Of a DNA stretch of 64,000 nucleotides, positions 52,588 through 60,666 are shown one piece after another. The stretch comes from Micromonospora endolithica. Its GTDB lineage: Bacteria > Actinomycetota > Actinomycetes > Mycobacteriales > Micromonosporaceae. The stretch covers positions 1-64,000 of the forward strand of contig NZ_RBAK01000008.1 of the NCBI RefSeq assembly GCF_003626595.1. Reading direction: 5' to 3'. The number at the start of each line of letters is the position of its first letter. The stretch's first letter is position 1. Under the pieces are notes generated by a model that had not been told where the DNA came from, made no database searches, and was given only the letters and a program-made list of their open reading frames with translations. The position numbers and the translations under genes were made by a program.

Positions 52588-52631
52588 CGCGCCGACCGGC
52601 GACCCTCCGCTGACGGAACTACGCTCGTCCG

Positions 52632-53042
52632 ATGGCCGGGTGTGTGTTCTGCGGGATCGTGGCGGGTGACGTGCCGGCGATCCGGGTGGTCGACGAGCCG
52701 GACGGGGTGGCGTTCCTGGACACCCGGCCAGTCTTCAAGGGACACGTGCTGGTCGTGCCGCGTACCCACCTGGTCGCCCTGACCGACCTGCCGGTCGAGT
52801 CGATCGCCGGTTACTTCGGCCTGGTCCGGCGACTCGCGGCGGCGGTGGAGGGCGGGCTCGGCGCGGGTGGGACGTTCGTGGCGATGAACAACAAGGTGTC
52901 CCAGTCGGTGCCGCACCTGCACACCCACGTGGTGCCGAGGACCAAGGGCGACGGCCTGCGCGGTTTCTTCTGGCCACGCACCCGCTACGCCGACGACGCG
53001 GAGGCCGAGGAGTACGCCGCCCGCGTCACCGCCGCCCTGTGA
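52632..53042 (+). CDS. HIT family protein
   Basis: A 136-residue histidine-triad protein with the motif HLHTHVVP at 95-102 and CVFCGIVAG at the N-terminus, where two cysteines of a zinc site sit. HIT proteins hydrolyse or transfer nucleoside monophosphates, for example from AMP-lysine or Ap4A. TACGCT six bases before the ATG suggests a leaderless transcript. The 3' end overlaps the convergent GNAT gene by 17 bases. Confidence 0.88.
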   Translation: MAGCVFCGIVAGDVPAIRVVDEPDGVAFLDTRPVFKGHVLVVPRTHLVALTDLPVESIAGYFGLVRRLAAAVEGGLGAGGTFVAMNNKVSQSVPHLHTHVVPRTKGDGLRGFFWPRTRYADDAEAEEYAARVTAAL

Positions 53043-53499
53043 GGGTGTAGCGGGTCACCCACAGGCCCTCGATGACCTCCTGGTCGCCGGTGGGGGTGAA
53101 GCCGAACGACTCGTACAGGGTCCGGGCCGGCTGGTTGTCCCGGCCGGTGGCGACGATCACCCGTCGGCCCCCGGCCCGCTCCAGCACCGCGCCGACGAGG
53201 GCCCGACCGACGCCGCGCCGGTGTGCGGCCGGGTCGACCACGAGCCGCTCGATGTCGACCACCTCCGCGTCCTCGGTCCAGGCGATCGCCCCGGCGAGCT
53301 GCTCGCCGAGACCGGCGGCGAGCCACCGCAGCGGTGCGGCGCGCAGGTCGGCCAGGGTCTCGTGCAGCGGCGGGATGCGGTCGTCGCCGATGAGCGCGGC
53401 CTCGACCGCGTATGCGGCGTGCTGCACCGCGAGCAGCGACCGGGCCAGCGCCTCGTCGGCCTCCGGGTGGATCGGGACGACCGTGGGCCGGGCGCTCAC
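53026..53499 (-). CDS. GNAT family N-acetyltransferase
   Basis: A 157-residue acetyltransferase. The acetyl-CoA site is seen as VDIERLVVDPAAHRRGVGRALVG (split over 80-102), containing the R-R-G-V-G-R-A loop, and the C-terminal ARTLYESFGFTPTGD motif is also typical. Substrate unknown. The GTG lies four bases after the DUF397 stop, so it may form an operon with DUF397 and the XRE regulator. Confidence 0.82.
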   Translation of the reverse strand: MSARPTVVPIHPEADEALARSLLAVQHAAYAVEAALIGDDRIPPLHETLADLRAAPLRWLAAGLGEQLAGAIAWTEDAEVVDIERLVVDPAAHRRGVGRALVGAVLERAGGRRVIVATGRDNQPARTLYESFGFTPTGDQEVIEGLWVTRYTLTGRR

Positions 53500-53503
53500 C
53501 CGG

Positions 53504-53692
53504 TCAGCGGGTGGGCGGGGTGGTGACGAAGGCCCGCCAGGCGGCCGGCGGGAACGCCAGCGCCGGCCCCGACCGGTCCTTGCTGTCGCGTACGGCGACG
53601 ACGCCCGGCAGGTTGTCGGCCACCTCGACGCAGTCGCCGCCGTTGCCGCTGCTGCGGGTGCTGGTGCGCCACCGTGCTCCGGTCAGGTCCAT
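53504..53692 (-). CDS. DUF397 protein
   Basis: A 62-residue DUF397 protein: GARWRTSTRSSGNGGDCVEVADNLPG is split across the first half, followed by VAVRDSKDRSGPALAFPPAAWRAF. DUF397 genes are nearly always paired with XRE/DUF5753 regulators in actinomycetes (BldB/WhiJ-like systems); the small protein may modulate the DNA-binding partner. The ATG overlaps the end of the XRE gene by ten bases. Confidence 0.88.
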   Translation of the reverse strand: MDLTGARWRTSTRSSGNGGDCVEVADNLPGVVAVRDSKDRSGPALAFPPAAWRAFVTTPPTR

Positions 53693-54483
53693 GCCCGTGC
53701 CGCCTCCTCGATCAGCTCGGCGCTCGCCCGGGCGGGCAACGCCTCGGCGCGCACCGACTCCCAGGTCCGCAGCAGCGATAGTACGTCCGGGGCGCGCGAC
53801 ACCGCGTGCCCCTGGAGCTGGTTGTCCAGGTAGGCCACGTCGTCGCCGTCGGCGGTGGTGGCGACCACGAACGCCCCGTTGAGGCCCGGATAGGCGCCGG
53901 CGGCGACCGGCACGACATGCAGGTGTACGTGGTAGCGGCGGCCGACCTCGGCCAGGTGGGCGAGCTGGGCGGCCATCACCGCCGGCCCGCCGACCGGCCG
54001 GCGGAGCACGAACTCGTCGAGGACCACGACGAATTGCGGCGGCGCACCGCGCGCCAGCACCGCCTGGCGTTCCAGCCGGGCGGCCACCAGCTGCTCGGCC
54101 TGCTCGTCGCTGAACCGGCCGGCGCCGGTGAGCAGCGCCCGCGCGTACTCCTCGGTCTGGAGCAGGCCCGGCACGACAAGCGGTTGGTACGACCGCAGCA
54201 CCGTGGCCTCCTGCTCGATCCGCGCCCACTCGCGGAACCAGGGCAGCAGCACCTCACGGCTCAACTGCTCCCGGATGCGACCGAGCAGCCCGTCGGTGCG
54301 CAGTGCCTCGTCGCAGCGGGCGGTGAAGTCCGGTCGGGGCAGTCGCCGCCCCTGCTCCACCGCCGCGATCAGCGACCCCGAGTAGCTGATCTGCTCCCCC
54401 AACGACTCCTGGAACAGCCCGGCCGCGCAGCGCGCCCGACGCAGTTCCCCGGCGAACAGCTCCACCAGTGCCGAACCCGCCAC
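53683..54483 (-). CDS. XRE-family HTH regulator with DUF5753 domain
   Basis: A 266-residue regulator. Residues 1-60 are an XRE helix-turn-helix (LVELFAGELRRARCAAGLFQ, then YSGSLIAAVEQGRRLP), and the remainder is DUF5753 (LRSYQPLVVPGLLQTEEYARALL). The pairing with DUF397 resembles the WhiJ-type developmental switches of Streptomyces. The start is GTG. Some members interact with the DUF397 partner to change DNA binding; targets here are unknown. Confidence 0.88.
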   Translation of the reverse strand: MAGSALVELFAGELRRARCAAGLFQESLGEQISYSGSLIAAVEQGRRLPRPDFTARCDEALRTDGLLGRIREQLSREVLLPWFREWARIEQEATVLRSYQPLVVPGLLQTEEYARALLTGAGRFSDEQAEQLVAARLERQAVLARGAPPQFVVVLDEFVLRRPVGGPAVMAAQLAHLAEVGRRYHVHLHVVPVAAGAYPGLNGAFVVATTADGDDVAYLDNQLQGHAVSRAPDVLSLLRTWESVRAEALPARASAELIEEAARAWT

Positions 54484-54671
54484 CGCTCACCTCCACCAAC
54501 GACCGGACCGGACAGACGCGCCGGAACAGCACACGGTAACGGCGGCGTCACCCGCCGGGGAAGCCCGTCGGCCTGCACAGACGGGCGTGTGTGCCTGAGT
54601 GGTGGCCGGGCGGGTAAGGAACCGGGACCCGGTGGCGTTGCACGCTGCGAAGGGTACGAAAGGAGTCCCAC

Positions 54672-55334
54672 GTGTTCCTCCGCCGTATGAAGGCCGACCT
54701 GCCCACCCCCGACCAGGCCCTGCCGGGCCGGCTGATCGCCATGCCGATCGCCGACCGGCACGAGGTGCTGGGCACCCCGTTGAAGGGCCCGTTCCCGGAG
54801 GGCGCGCGGGTGGCGGTCTTCGGAATGGGTTGTTTCTGGGGTGCCGAGCGGCTGTTCTGGACCCTGCCGGGCGTCGTCACCACCTCCGTCGGCTACGCGG
54901 GTGGCAGCACCCCGAACCCGACGTACGAGGAGGTGTGCTCGGGCCGGACCGCGCACGCCGAGGTGGTCCAGGTGGTCTACGACCCGAAGATCATCAGCTA
55001 CGAGGACCTGCTCAAGGTCTTCTGGGAGAACCACGACCCGACCCAGGGCATGCGCCAGGGCAACGACGTCGGCACCCAGTACCGGTCGACGATCTACACG
55101 ACCACCGACGACCAGCTCGCCACCGCGCAGGCGTCCCGGGACGCGTTCGCGCCGATCGTGGCGCGGGCCGGCAAGGGTGAGATCACCACCGAGATCGGCC
55201 AGCTCGGCGAGTACTACTTCGCCGAGGACTACCACCAGCAGTACCTGGCCCCGACGAAGAACCCGAACGGGTACTGCAATCACGGCCCGAACGGGCTGAG
55301 CTGCCCGGTCGGCGTGGCCCGTACCGCCGGCTGA
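54672..55334 (+). CDS. msrA: Peptide methionine sulfoxide reductase A
   Basis: A 220-residue MsrA that repairs methionine-S-sulfoxide in proteins. The catalytic cysteine is C54 in GMGCFWGAER. Resolving cysteines are in the C-terminal GYCNHGPNGLSCPVG. VGYAGGSTPNPTYEEVCSG is also typical. A 40-residue N-terminal extension before the domain is normal for actinomycetes. AAGGAG precedes the GTG start. A perfect hairpin terminator follows the gene. Confidence 0.93.
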   Translation: MFLRRMKADLPTPDQALPGRLIAMPIADRHEVLGTPLKGPFPEGARVAVFGMGCFWGAERLFWTLPGVVTTSVGYAGGSTPNPTYEEVCSGRTAHAEVVQVVYDPKIISYEDLLKVFWENHDPTQGMRQGNDVGTQYRSTIYTTTDDQLATAQASRDAFAPIVARAGKGEITTEIGQLGEYYFAEDYHQQYLAPTKNPNGYCNHGPNGLSCPVGVARTAG

Positions 55335-55353
55335 CCGACTCGGCGGTGTTCAG

Positions 55354-55386
55354 CTGGCCTGCGGTGTTTGTCACACCGCAGGCCAG
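55354..55386 (+). terminator. Terminator hairpin after msrA
   Basis: CTGGCCTGCGGTGT (55354-55367) and ACACCGCAGGCCAG (55373-55386) are perfect 14-bp arms with a five-base loop, 19 bases past the stop. Confidence 0.8.
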
Positions 55387-55536
55387 TGCCGATTCGGGCA
55401 CCGGCCGAGCCTCGGTGCGGGACCGGGCCAGGGATCACGCATAGTGAACGATGGGCGGGCACTTTAGCAACCCTGTTACGTGACTGTCATCGTCCCAACA
55501 GGCAAACCGCAATATCCTCTGGCAGCATTGCCTGGC

Positions 55537-57321
55537 ATGTGCGGACTTGCGGGAGAGTTCCGGCGTGACGGGTCACGCGCCGACGTGGCGACGGTGGAAC
55601 GCATGGCGGCCACGATGAGTGACCGAGGGCCCGACGACAGCGGGGTGTGGGCGCAGGGCGCGACCGCCCTCGGGCACCGACGCCTCAAGATCATCGACCT
55701 CTCCGCCGCGAGCGGCCAACCGCTCGTCGACGCGGGCGCCGGTCTCACCGGAGTCTTCAACGGCTGCATCTACAACTACCGCGAACTGCGCGCCGAACTC
55801 CAGGCCAAGGGGCACCGCTTCTTCTCCTCCGGCGACAGCGAGGTGGTCGTCAAGGCGTACGCCGAATGGGGTCTGCACTTCGTCGACCACCTGATCGGCA
55901 TGTTCGCCGTCGCGATCACCGAGCGGGACACCGGCCGGCTGGTGCTGGCCCGGGACCGGCTCGGCATCAAGCCGCTCTACCTGGCCGAGACGCCCGGCGT
56001 GGTGCGCTTCGCCAGCACCCTGCCCGCGCTGCTGGCCGGCGGCGGGATCGACACCACCATCGACCCGGTGGCGCTCGGCCACTACCTGAGCTTCCACAGC
56101 ATCGTGCCGCCTCCCCGGACCATCCTGCGGGGCGTCACCAAGCTTCCCCCGGCGACCGTCCGGGTCTACGAGCCGGACGGCTCCACGACCGAGCGGGTCT
56201 ACTGGGACCCGTCGTTCACCCGGGACGCCGGGCGCGCCGGCTGGTCGGAGAAGGACTGGCAGGACGCCCTGCTGGAATCGCTGACCACCGCCGTACGCCG
56301 GCGGATGGTGGCCGACGTGCCGGTCGGCGTACTGCTCTCCGGCGGCCTGGACTCCAGCCTGGTGGTGGCCCTGCTCGCCGGTGAGGGGCAGCGCGGCCTG
56401 TCCACGTTCTCCATCGGCTTCGACTCGGTCGGCGGCCGGGAGGGCGACGAGTTCCGCTACTCCGACCTGGTGGCGAAGACCTTCGACACCGACCACCACC
56501 AGATCAAGGTGCCCACCGGTGACCTGGTGCCGCCGCTGGAGGCCGCCGTCGCGGCGATGAGCGAGCCGATGGTCAGCCACGACTGCGTCGCCTTCTACCT
56601 GCTCAGCCAGGAGGTGGCCCGGCACGTCAAGGTGGTGCAGTCGGGGCAGGGCGCGGACGAGATCCTGGGCGGCTACCACTGGTACCCGCCGCTGGCGCGG
56701 GTCGGCCGCGAGGACGCCCTCGACACGTACGCCCGGGCGTTCTTCGACCGCGACGCGGCCGGCCTGGCCGCGGTGCTCAACCCGGACCGGCTGGCCGACG
56801 GCGACCCGGCACGGGAGTTCGTGGCCGCGCACCTGGCCCGGGCCGGCGCCCAGACCGCGGTGGACGCGGGCCTGCGCATCGACACCCAGATCATGCTGAC
56901 CGACGACCCGGTCAAGCGGGTGGACAACATGACCATGGCGCACGGGTTGGAGGCCCGGGTGCCGTTTCTCGACCACGAGTTCGTGGAGCTCGCCGCGAGC
57001 TGCCCGCCGGAGCTGAAACTGGCCCAGGGCGGCAAGGGCGTGCTCAAGGAGATCGGCCGCCGGGTGCTGCCGCACGAGGTGATCGACCGCCCGAAGGGCT
57101 ACTTCCCGGTCCCCGGCCTGACTCACCTGGAAGGCAAGCTCCTCGACCGGGTCTCCGACGCGCTGTCCGCGCCCGAGGCCCGTCGCCGCGACCTGTTCCG
57201 CTCCGAGTACGTCGACGCGCTCCTCGCTGACCCGAATGCCGAACTGACCCCGTTGAACGGAAACAAGCTGTGGCAACTGGGACTCCTGGAAATGTGGCTC
57301 CAGAGCCACGGAATCGACTGA
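55537..57321 (+). CDS. asnO: N-acetylglutaminylglutamine amidotransferase
   Basis: A 594-residue class B asparagine-synthetase-type amidotransferase. The N-terminal glutaminase starts MCGLAGEFRRDG with catalytic Cys2 (which fixes this start, since the nucleophile must be exposed), and RGPDDSGVW and FNGCIYNYRELR follow. The synthetase half has the PPi loop LLSGGLDSSLV and SGQGADEILGGYHWY. With the two downstream genes it forms the known asnO-ngg-peptidase set for N-acetylglutaminylglutamine amide, so it probably amidates the dipeptide instead of making asparagine. Two bases separate it from ngg. Confidence 0.88.
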   Translation: MCGLAGEFRRDGSRADVATVERMAATMSDRGPDDSGVWAQGATALGHRRLKIIDLSAASGQPLVDAGAGLTGVFNGCIYNYRELRAELQAKGHRFFSSGDSEVVVKAYAEWGLHFVDHLIGMFAVAITERDTGRLVLARDRLGIKPLYLAETPGVVRFASTLPALLAGGGIDTTIDPVALGHYLSFHSIVPPPRTILRGVTKLPPATVRVYEPDGSTTERVYWDPSFTRDAGRAGWSEKDWQDALLESLTTAVRRRMVADVPVGVLLSGGLDSSLVVALLAGEGQRGLSTFSIGFDSVGGREGDEFRYSDLVAKTFDTDHHQIKVPTGDLVPPLEAAVAAMSEPMVSHDCVAFYLLSQEVARHVKVVQSGQGADEILGGYHWYPPLARVGREDALDTYARAFFDRDAAGLAAVLNPDRLADGDPAREFVAAHLARAGAQTAVDAGLRIDTQIMLTDDPVKRVDNMTMAHGLEARVPFLDHEFVELAASCPPELKLAQGGKGVLKEIGRRVLPHEVIDRPKGYFPVPGLTHLEGKLLDRVSDALSAPEARRRDLFRSEYVDALLADPNAELTPLNGNKLWQLGLLEMWLQSHGID

Positions 57322-57323
57322 CC

Positions 57324-59150
57324 GTGACCGACACCCTCGCAACCGGGGTGGCCAACGTGGACCAGCTGCGTGGCCGCACCCGTCGCTACGAGCGGGTGGG
57401 GCCGGGTGGCGATCCGGTGGCCACGCACGCTCCGCCGGCCACCGACGCCGACAACCAGGCCGGCGGCCCCCGCGTCGTGCTGGACTGCGGTTGGGGCCGG
57501 CTGGTGTTCGGCCAGACCTTCACCGACCAGGCCGCCGTCGCGGACGTGCTGCGCTCCGAGGTCGCCGGCGCGCGGGACATCTGCATCTACCTGCGCGATC
57601 CGCACGTGCTGGTGTCCCGGCTGCCCGACGAGTTGTTCATCGACCCGTCGCTGACCTACCGGCTGCCGCTGGACCACGAGCTGCCCGACGACGGCGTGAT
57701 CCCCGGCCTGACGTTCCGTCAGCTGCGCGACGCCGACGACGCCGAGGCGGTCAACCGGATCTACGCGGCCAACGGCATGGTCACCGCGCCGGTCGAGGTG
57801 CTTGTCGACAACGCCGGCACCGACCGCTTCCTGCACCTGCTGGCGGAGAACGCCGCCGGCGAGATCGTCGGCACCATCACCGGCGTGGACCACGTGGCGG
57901 TCTTCGACGACCCGGACAACGGCGCCAGCCTCTGGTGCCTGACCGTCGACTTCAACGCCGCCCCGCCGGGCACCGGGCAGGCCCTGATCACCGCGCTGGC
58001 CGCCCGGCTGGTCGAACGCGGTCGCGCGTTCGTGGACCTGTCCGTGCTGGCCGAGAACTCCGGCGCGATCCGGCTCTACGAGCGCCTCGGCTTCTACCGG
58101 ACCGCGACGCTGTGCGTGAAGCGCAAGAACCCGATCAACGAACGGCTGTTCCTGCCCGCCATGCCCACCGGCTACGACCGGCTCAACCCGTACGCGAAGA
58201 TCGTCGCGGACGAGGCGATGCGGCGCGGCATCCGGGTGGAGGTGACCGACCCGGCCTGGGGCGAGCTGCGGCTGACCAGCGGCGGACGGACCGTCCTGAC
58301 CCGTGAGTCGCTGTCCGAGCTGACCTCGGCGGTGGCGATGAGCCGCTGCGACGACAAGCGGGTCACCCGACGGATCCTGGCCGAGGCGGGACTCAGCGTG
58401 CCCCGGGGGCGGACCGCCGCCGGAGACGAGACCGACGCGGCGTTCCTCGCCGAGGTGGGCCAGCTGGTGGTCAAGCCGGCCCGGGGCGAACAGGGCAACG
58501 GCATCACGGTCGGGGTACGCACCCCTCAGGCGCTGGCCGCCGCCGTGGAACTGGCCACCCGGTTCTGCCCGGAGGTGCTGCTGGAGGAACTGTGCACCGG
58601 CGAGGACCTGCGGGTCATCGTGATCGACCACGAGGTGGTGGCCGCGGCGGTCCGCCGGCCGGCCGCCATCACCGGCGACGGGGTGCACGACGTGGCCGAG
58701 CTGATCGACCGGCAGAGCCGCCGCCGGGCCGCCGCCACCGGCGGTGAGTCCCGGATCCCGGTCGACGACATGACCCGCGAGGTGGTCGCCGAGGCCGGGT
58801 ACGGCATGGACGACGTCCTGCCCGAGGGGCAGGTGCTCGTCGTCCGGCGAACCGCCAACCTGCACACCGGCGGCACCATCCACGACGTCACCGCGGAGCT
58901 GCACCCGGAGATCGCCGAGGCGTGCGTGACGGCGAGCCGGGCCCTGGACATCCCGGTGACCGGGCTCGACCTGCTGGTTCCCACCCCGGAGCGGCCGGAG
59001 CACGTCTTCATCGAGGCGAACGAGCGGCCCGGACTGGCCAACCACGAGCCGCAGCCGACCGCCGAGCGCTTCGTGGACCTGCTCTTCCCCGGGACACGGG
59101 CACCTCAGCGTCTCTGGTCCCCGGCGGGTGCGGCAAGCTCTGGGGCATGA
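57324..59150 (+). CDS. ngg: N-acetylglutaminylglutamine synthetase (GNAT-ATP-grasp fusion)
   Basis: A 608-residue fusion. Residues of about 125-270 form a GNAT acetyltransferase (LTFRQLRDADDAEAVNRIY, ENSGAIRLYERLGFYRTATL). Residues of about 300-590 form an ATP-grasp ligase resembling glutamate-cysteine ligase/cyanophycin synthetase (SAVAMSRCDDKRVTRRIL, VVKPARGEQGNGITVGV, VFIEANERPGLANHEP). This two-domain layout is that of Ngg, which acetylates glutamine and joins a second glutamine. The GTG start lies two bases after asnO, and the stop overlaps the peptidase ATG (ATGA). Confidence 0.88.
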   Translation: MTDTLATGVANVDQLRGRTRRYERVGPGGDPVATHAPPATDADNQAGGPRVVLDCGWGRLVFGQTFTDQAAVADVLRSEVAGARDICIYLRDPHVLVSRLPDELFIDPSLTYRLPLDHELPDDGVIPGLTFRQLRDADDAEAVNRIYAANGMVTAPVEVLVDNAGTDRFLHLLAENAAGEIVGTITGVDHVAVFDDPDNGASLWCLTVDFNAAPPGTGQALITALAARLVERGRAFVDLSVLAENSGAIRLYERLGFYRTATLCVKRKNPINERLFLPAMPTGYDRLNPYAKIVADEAMRRGIRVEVTDPAWGELRLTSGGRTVLTRESLSELTSAVAMSRCDDKRVTRRILAEAGLSVPRGRTAAGDETDAAFLAEVGQLVVKPARGEQGNGITVGVRTPQALAAAVELATRFCPEVLLEELCTGEDLRVIVIDHEVVAAAVRRPAAITGDGVHDVAELIDRQSRRRAAATGGESRIPVDDMTREVVAEAGYGMDDVLPEGQVLVVRRTANLHTGGTIHDVTAELHPEIAEACVTASRALDIPVTGLDLLVPTPERPEHVFIEANERPGLANHEPQPTAERFVDLLFPGTRAPQRLWSPAGAASSGA

Positions 59151-60340
59151 CCGCACGCAAGCCCGCTCCGCTCAAGCTCGACATGGAATACCTGCGCCAG
59201 GTGCTGCTGGAACTGCTGGAGATCCCGAGTCCGTCGGGGCGTACCGACCACGTGCAGCAGTACGTGGGCGAGCGCCTCTCGGCGCTCGGGATCTCCTCCA
59301 CGCTCACCCGACGCGGAGCGCTCAGCGCCTGCCTGCCCGGCCCCCGGTCCACCGGCGCCGACCGGGCGATCGTGGTGCACACCGACACCATCGGCGGCAT
59401 GGTCAAGTTGTTGAAGGACAACGGCCGCCTGGAGCTGAAGACCATCGGTACGCACAGCGCCCGGTTCGCCGAGGGCGCCCACGTACGGATCTTCACCGAC
59501 GACCTGGAGCGGGTGATCACCGGGCAGGTGCTCCCGCTCAAGGCCAGCGGTCACCGCTACAACGAGGACGTCGACGTCCAGGGGGTCGGCTGGCAGCACG
59601 TCGAGGTCCGGGTGGACGAGCCGGTGGAGGACGTCGCCGGCCTGCGGGCGCTCGGGATCGACGCCGGTGACTTCGTGGCGTTCCTGCCGAACCCGCAGTT
59701 CACCCCGAGCGGGTACGTCAAGTCCCGGCACCTGGACGACAAGGCCGGCGTGGCGGCGGTGCTGACCGCGTTCAAGGCGATGGTCGATTCGGGGGTGACC
59801 CCGGCGGTCACCGCGCACCTGCTGGTGACCGTCACCGAGGAGATCGGCCACGGCGCCTCGCACGGCCTGGACCCCGACGTCGCGGAGATCGTGTCGGTGG
59901 ACGCGGCGGTGGTCGCGCCGGGCCAGCAGTCCCGGGAGAAGTCGGCCACCCTGGCCATGGGCGACGGCGTGGGCCCCTTCGACTACCACCTCACCCGCAA
60001 CCTCGCCTCGATCGCCCGCGAGCACGACGTCGACCTGGTCCGCGACGTCTTCGAGTACTACCGCTCGGACGTGGCGGCGGCGGTCGAGGCGGGCGCGCAC
60101 GCCCGGGTGGCGCTGCTCGGCTTCGGGGTGGACGCCACCCACGGGCACGAGCGCACCCACCTCGACGGGCTGCGGCACCTCACCCAGTTGCTCTGCCTCT
60201 ACCTCCAGAGCGACCTGGTGTTCCCCGAGTGGGACGCCGAGCCGGAGGGCGACCTGGCCGACTTCCCGTCGCTGGCCGTGCAGCCGGCCAACACCGAGGG
60301 TCCGCGCGAGGGCCCGATCGGCATCGTCGACTCGTTCTGA
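59147..60340 (+). CDS. NAGGN-associated M42 family peptidase
   Basis: A 397-residue metallo-aminopeptidase of family M42. Metal and catalytic residues appear in VVHTDTIGGMV, SRHLDDKAGVAAVL, TVTEEIGHGAS, VSVDAAVVAPGQ and DATHGHERTHLDGL. The start ATG overlaps the ngg stop. In proteobacteria a similar peptidase accompanies asnO and ngg and may turn over the dipeptide when osmotic stress ends. The metal ligands look complete, so it is probably active. Confidence 0.88.
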   Translation: MTARKPAPLKLDMEYLRQVLLELLEIPSPSGRTDHVQQYVGERLSALGISSTLTRRGALSACLPGPRSTGADRAIVVHTDTIGGMVKLLKDNGRLELKTIGTHSARFAEGAHVRIFTDDLERVITGQVLPLKASGHRYNEDVDVQGVGWQHVEVRVDEPVEDVAGLRALGIDAGDFVAFLPNPQFTPSGYVKSRHLDDKAGVAAVLTAFKAMVDSGVTPAVTAHLLVTVTEEIGHGASHGLDPDVAEIVSVDAAVVAPGQQSREKSATLAMGDGVGPFDYHLTRNLASIAREHDVDLVRDVFEYYRSDVAAAVEAGAHARVALLGFGVDATHGHERTHLDGLRHLTQLLCLYLQSDLVFPEWDAEPEGDLADFPSLAVQPANTEGPREGPIGIVDSF

Positions 60341-60374
60341 CCTCGGCGCCCGGCATTCCCGGCGAGCCTGTGAT

Positions 60375-60413
60375 CGAAATCCGTTGCCGAGGCCCCCGGG
60401 ATCTGGATAGCGT
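60375..60413 (+). promoter_or_regulatory. Candidate promoter of the rnz leader RNA
   Basis: CGAAATCCGTTGCC (60375-60388) is identical to the motif upstream of the aminotransferase at 8971. It includes TTGCCG (60384-60389) as a possible -35, with TAGCGT (60408-60413) as a -10 after 18 bases. The match to the distant site may reflect a shared regulator or only a common promoter type. Confidence 0.4.
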
Positions 60414-60419
60414 GACGGT

Positions 60420-60650
60420 ACACGGGAAAGGAGGTGGTCCAGACTTGTATAGCAATCGGACTCGTGAGGTGGCTGTCCGCTAGCCGCTGTCCTCGACAGT
60501 GAAAACCCGTCCGCCGCGAGGCGGACAATGCATGATCGTCGAGACCGTGTGGCAGCGGTGCGGCGAAACCACGACAGCCACCCGACCCCCGGGGTGCCGG
60601 CCCAGTCCAGCCGGCCCGCGCGTCAGCGCGGAAGCCCCGGGGGTCGTTCA
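60420..60650 (+). ncRNA. Folded leader RNA / candidate non-coding RNA upstream of rnz
   Basis: Four nested perfect stems can form: 60468-60477 with 60573-60582 (GGTGGCTGTC/GACAGCCACC), 60484-60489 with 60553-60558, 60492-60497 with 60538-60543, and 60509-60515 with 60520-60526 closed by a GCGA tetraloop. A second hairpin pairs GACCCCCGGGG (60584-60594) with CCCCGGGGGTC (60635-60645) and could be a terminator or attenuator just before rnz. A 12-codon ORF with a strong ribosome site overlaps the first stem. It matches no class I know (not tmRNA, RNase P, SRP RNA or a riboswitch I recognise). Ends are estimates. Confidence 0.55.
60445..60483 (+). CDS. Putative 12-codon leader peptide
   Basis: A TTG start follows AAAGGAGGT at ten bases spacing, one of the best ribosome sites in the window. 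It opens a frame reading MYSNRTREVAVR before TAG. The last codons form the left strand of the outer 10-bp stem of the leader RNA, so a ribosome here would open that stem. Translation-coupled attenuation of rnz is possible but unproven. The peptide has four charged arginine/glutamate residues and no run of one amino acid, so no obvious nutrient signal. Confidence 0.4.
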   Translation: MYSNRTREVAVR

Positions 60651-60666
60651 ATTCTGGAGCGGTCAC

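Noticed and set aside
55480..55536. Upstream GTG start for asnO
   Set aside because: The glutaminase needs cysteine at residue 2; an extra 19 residues would bury it.
60420..60650. tmRNA, RNase P RNA or SRP RNA
   Set aside because: None of the universally conserved sequences of these RNAs (tmRNA ends, RNase P P4 core, SRP Alu/tetraloop motifs) is visible.
60528..60666. N-terminal extension of RNase Z through the leader region
   Set aside because: The extension has no similarity to RNase Z, lies in nested hairpins, and a good ribosome site supports the GTG at 60667.
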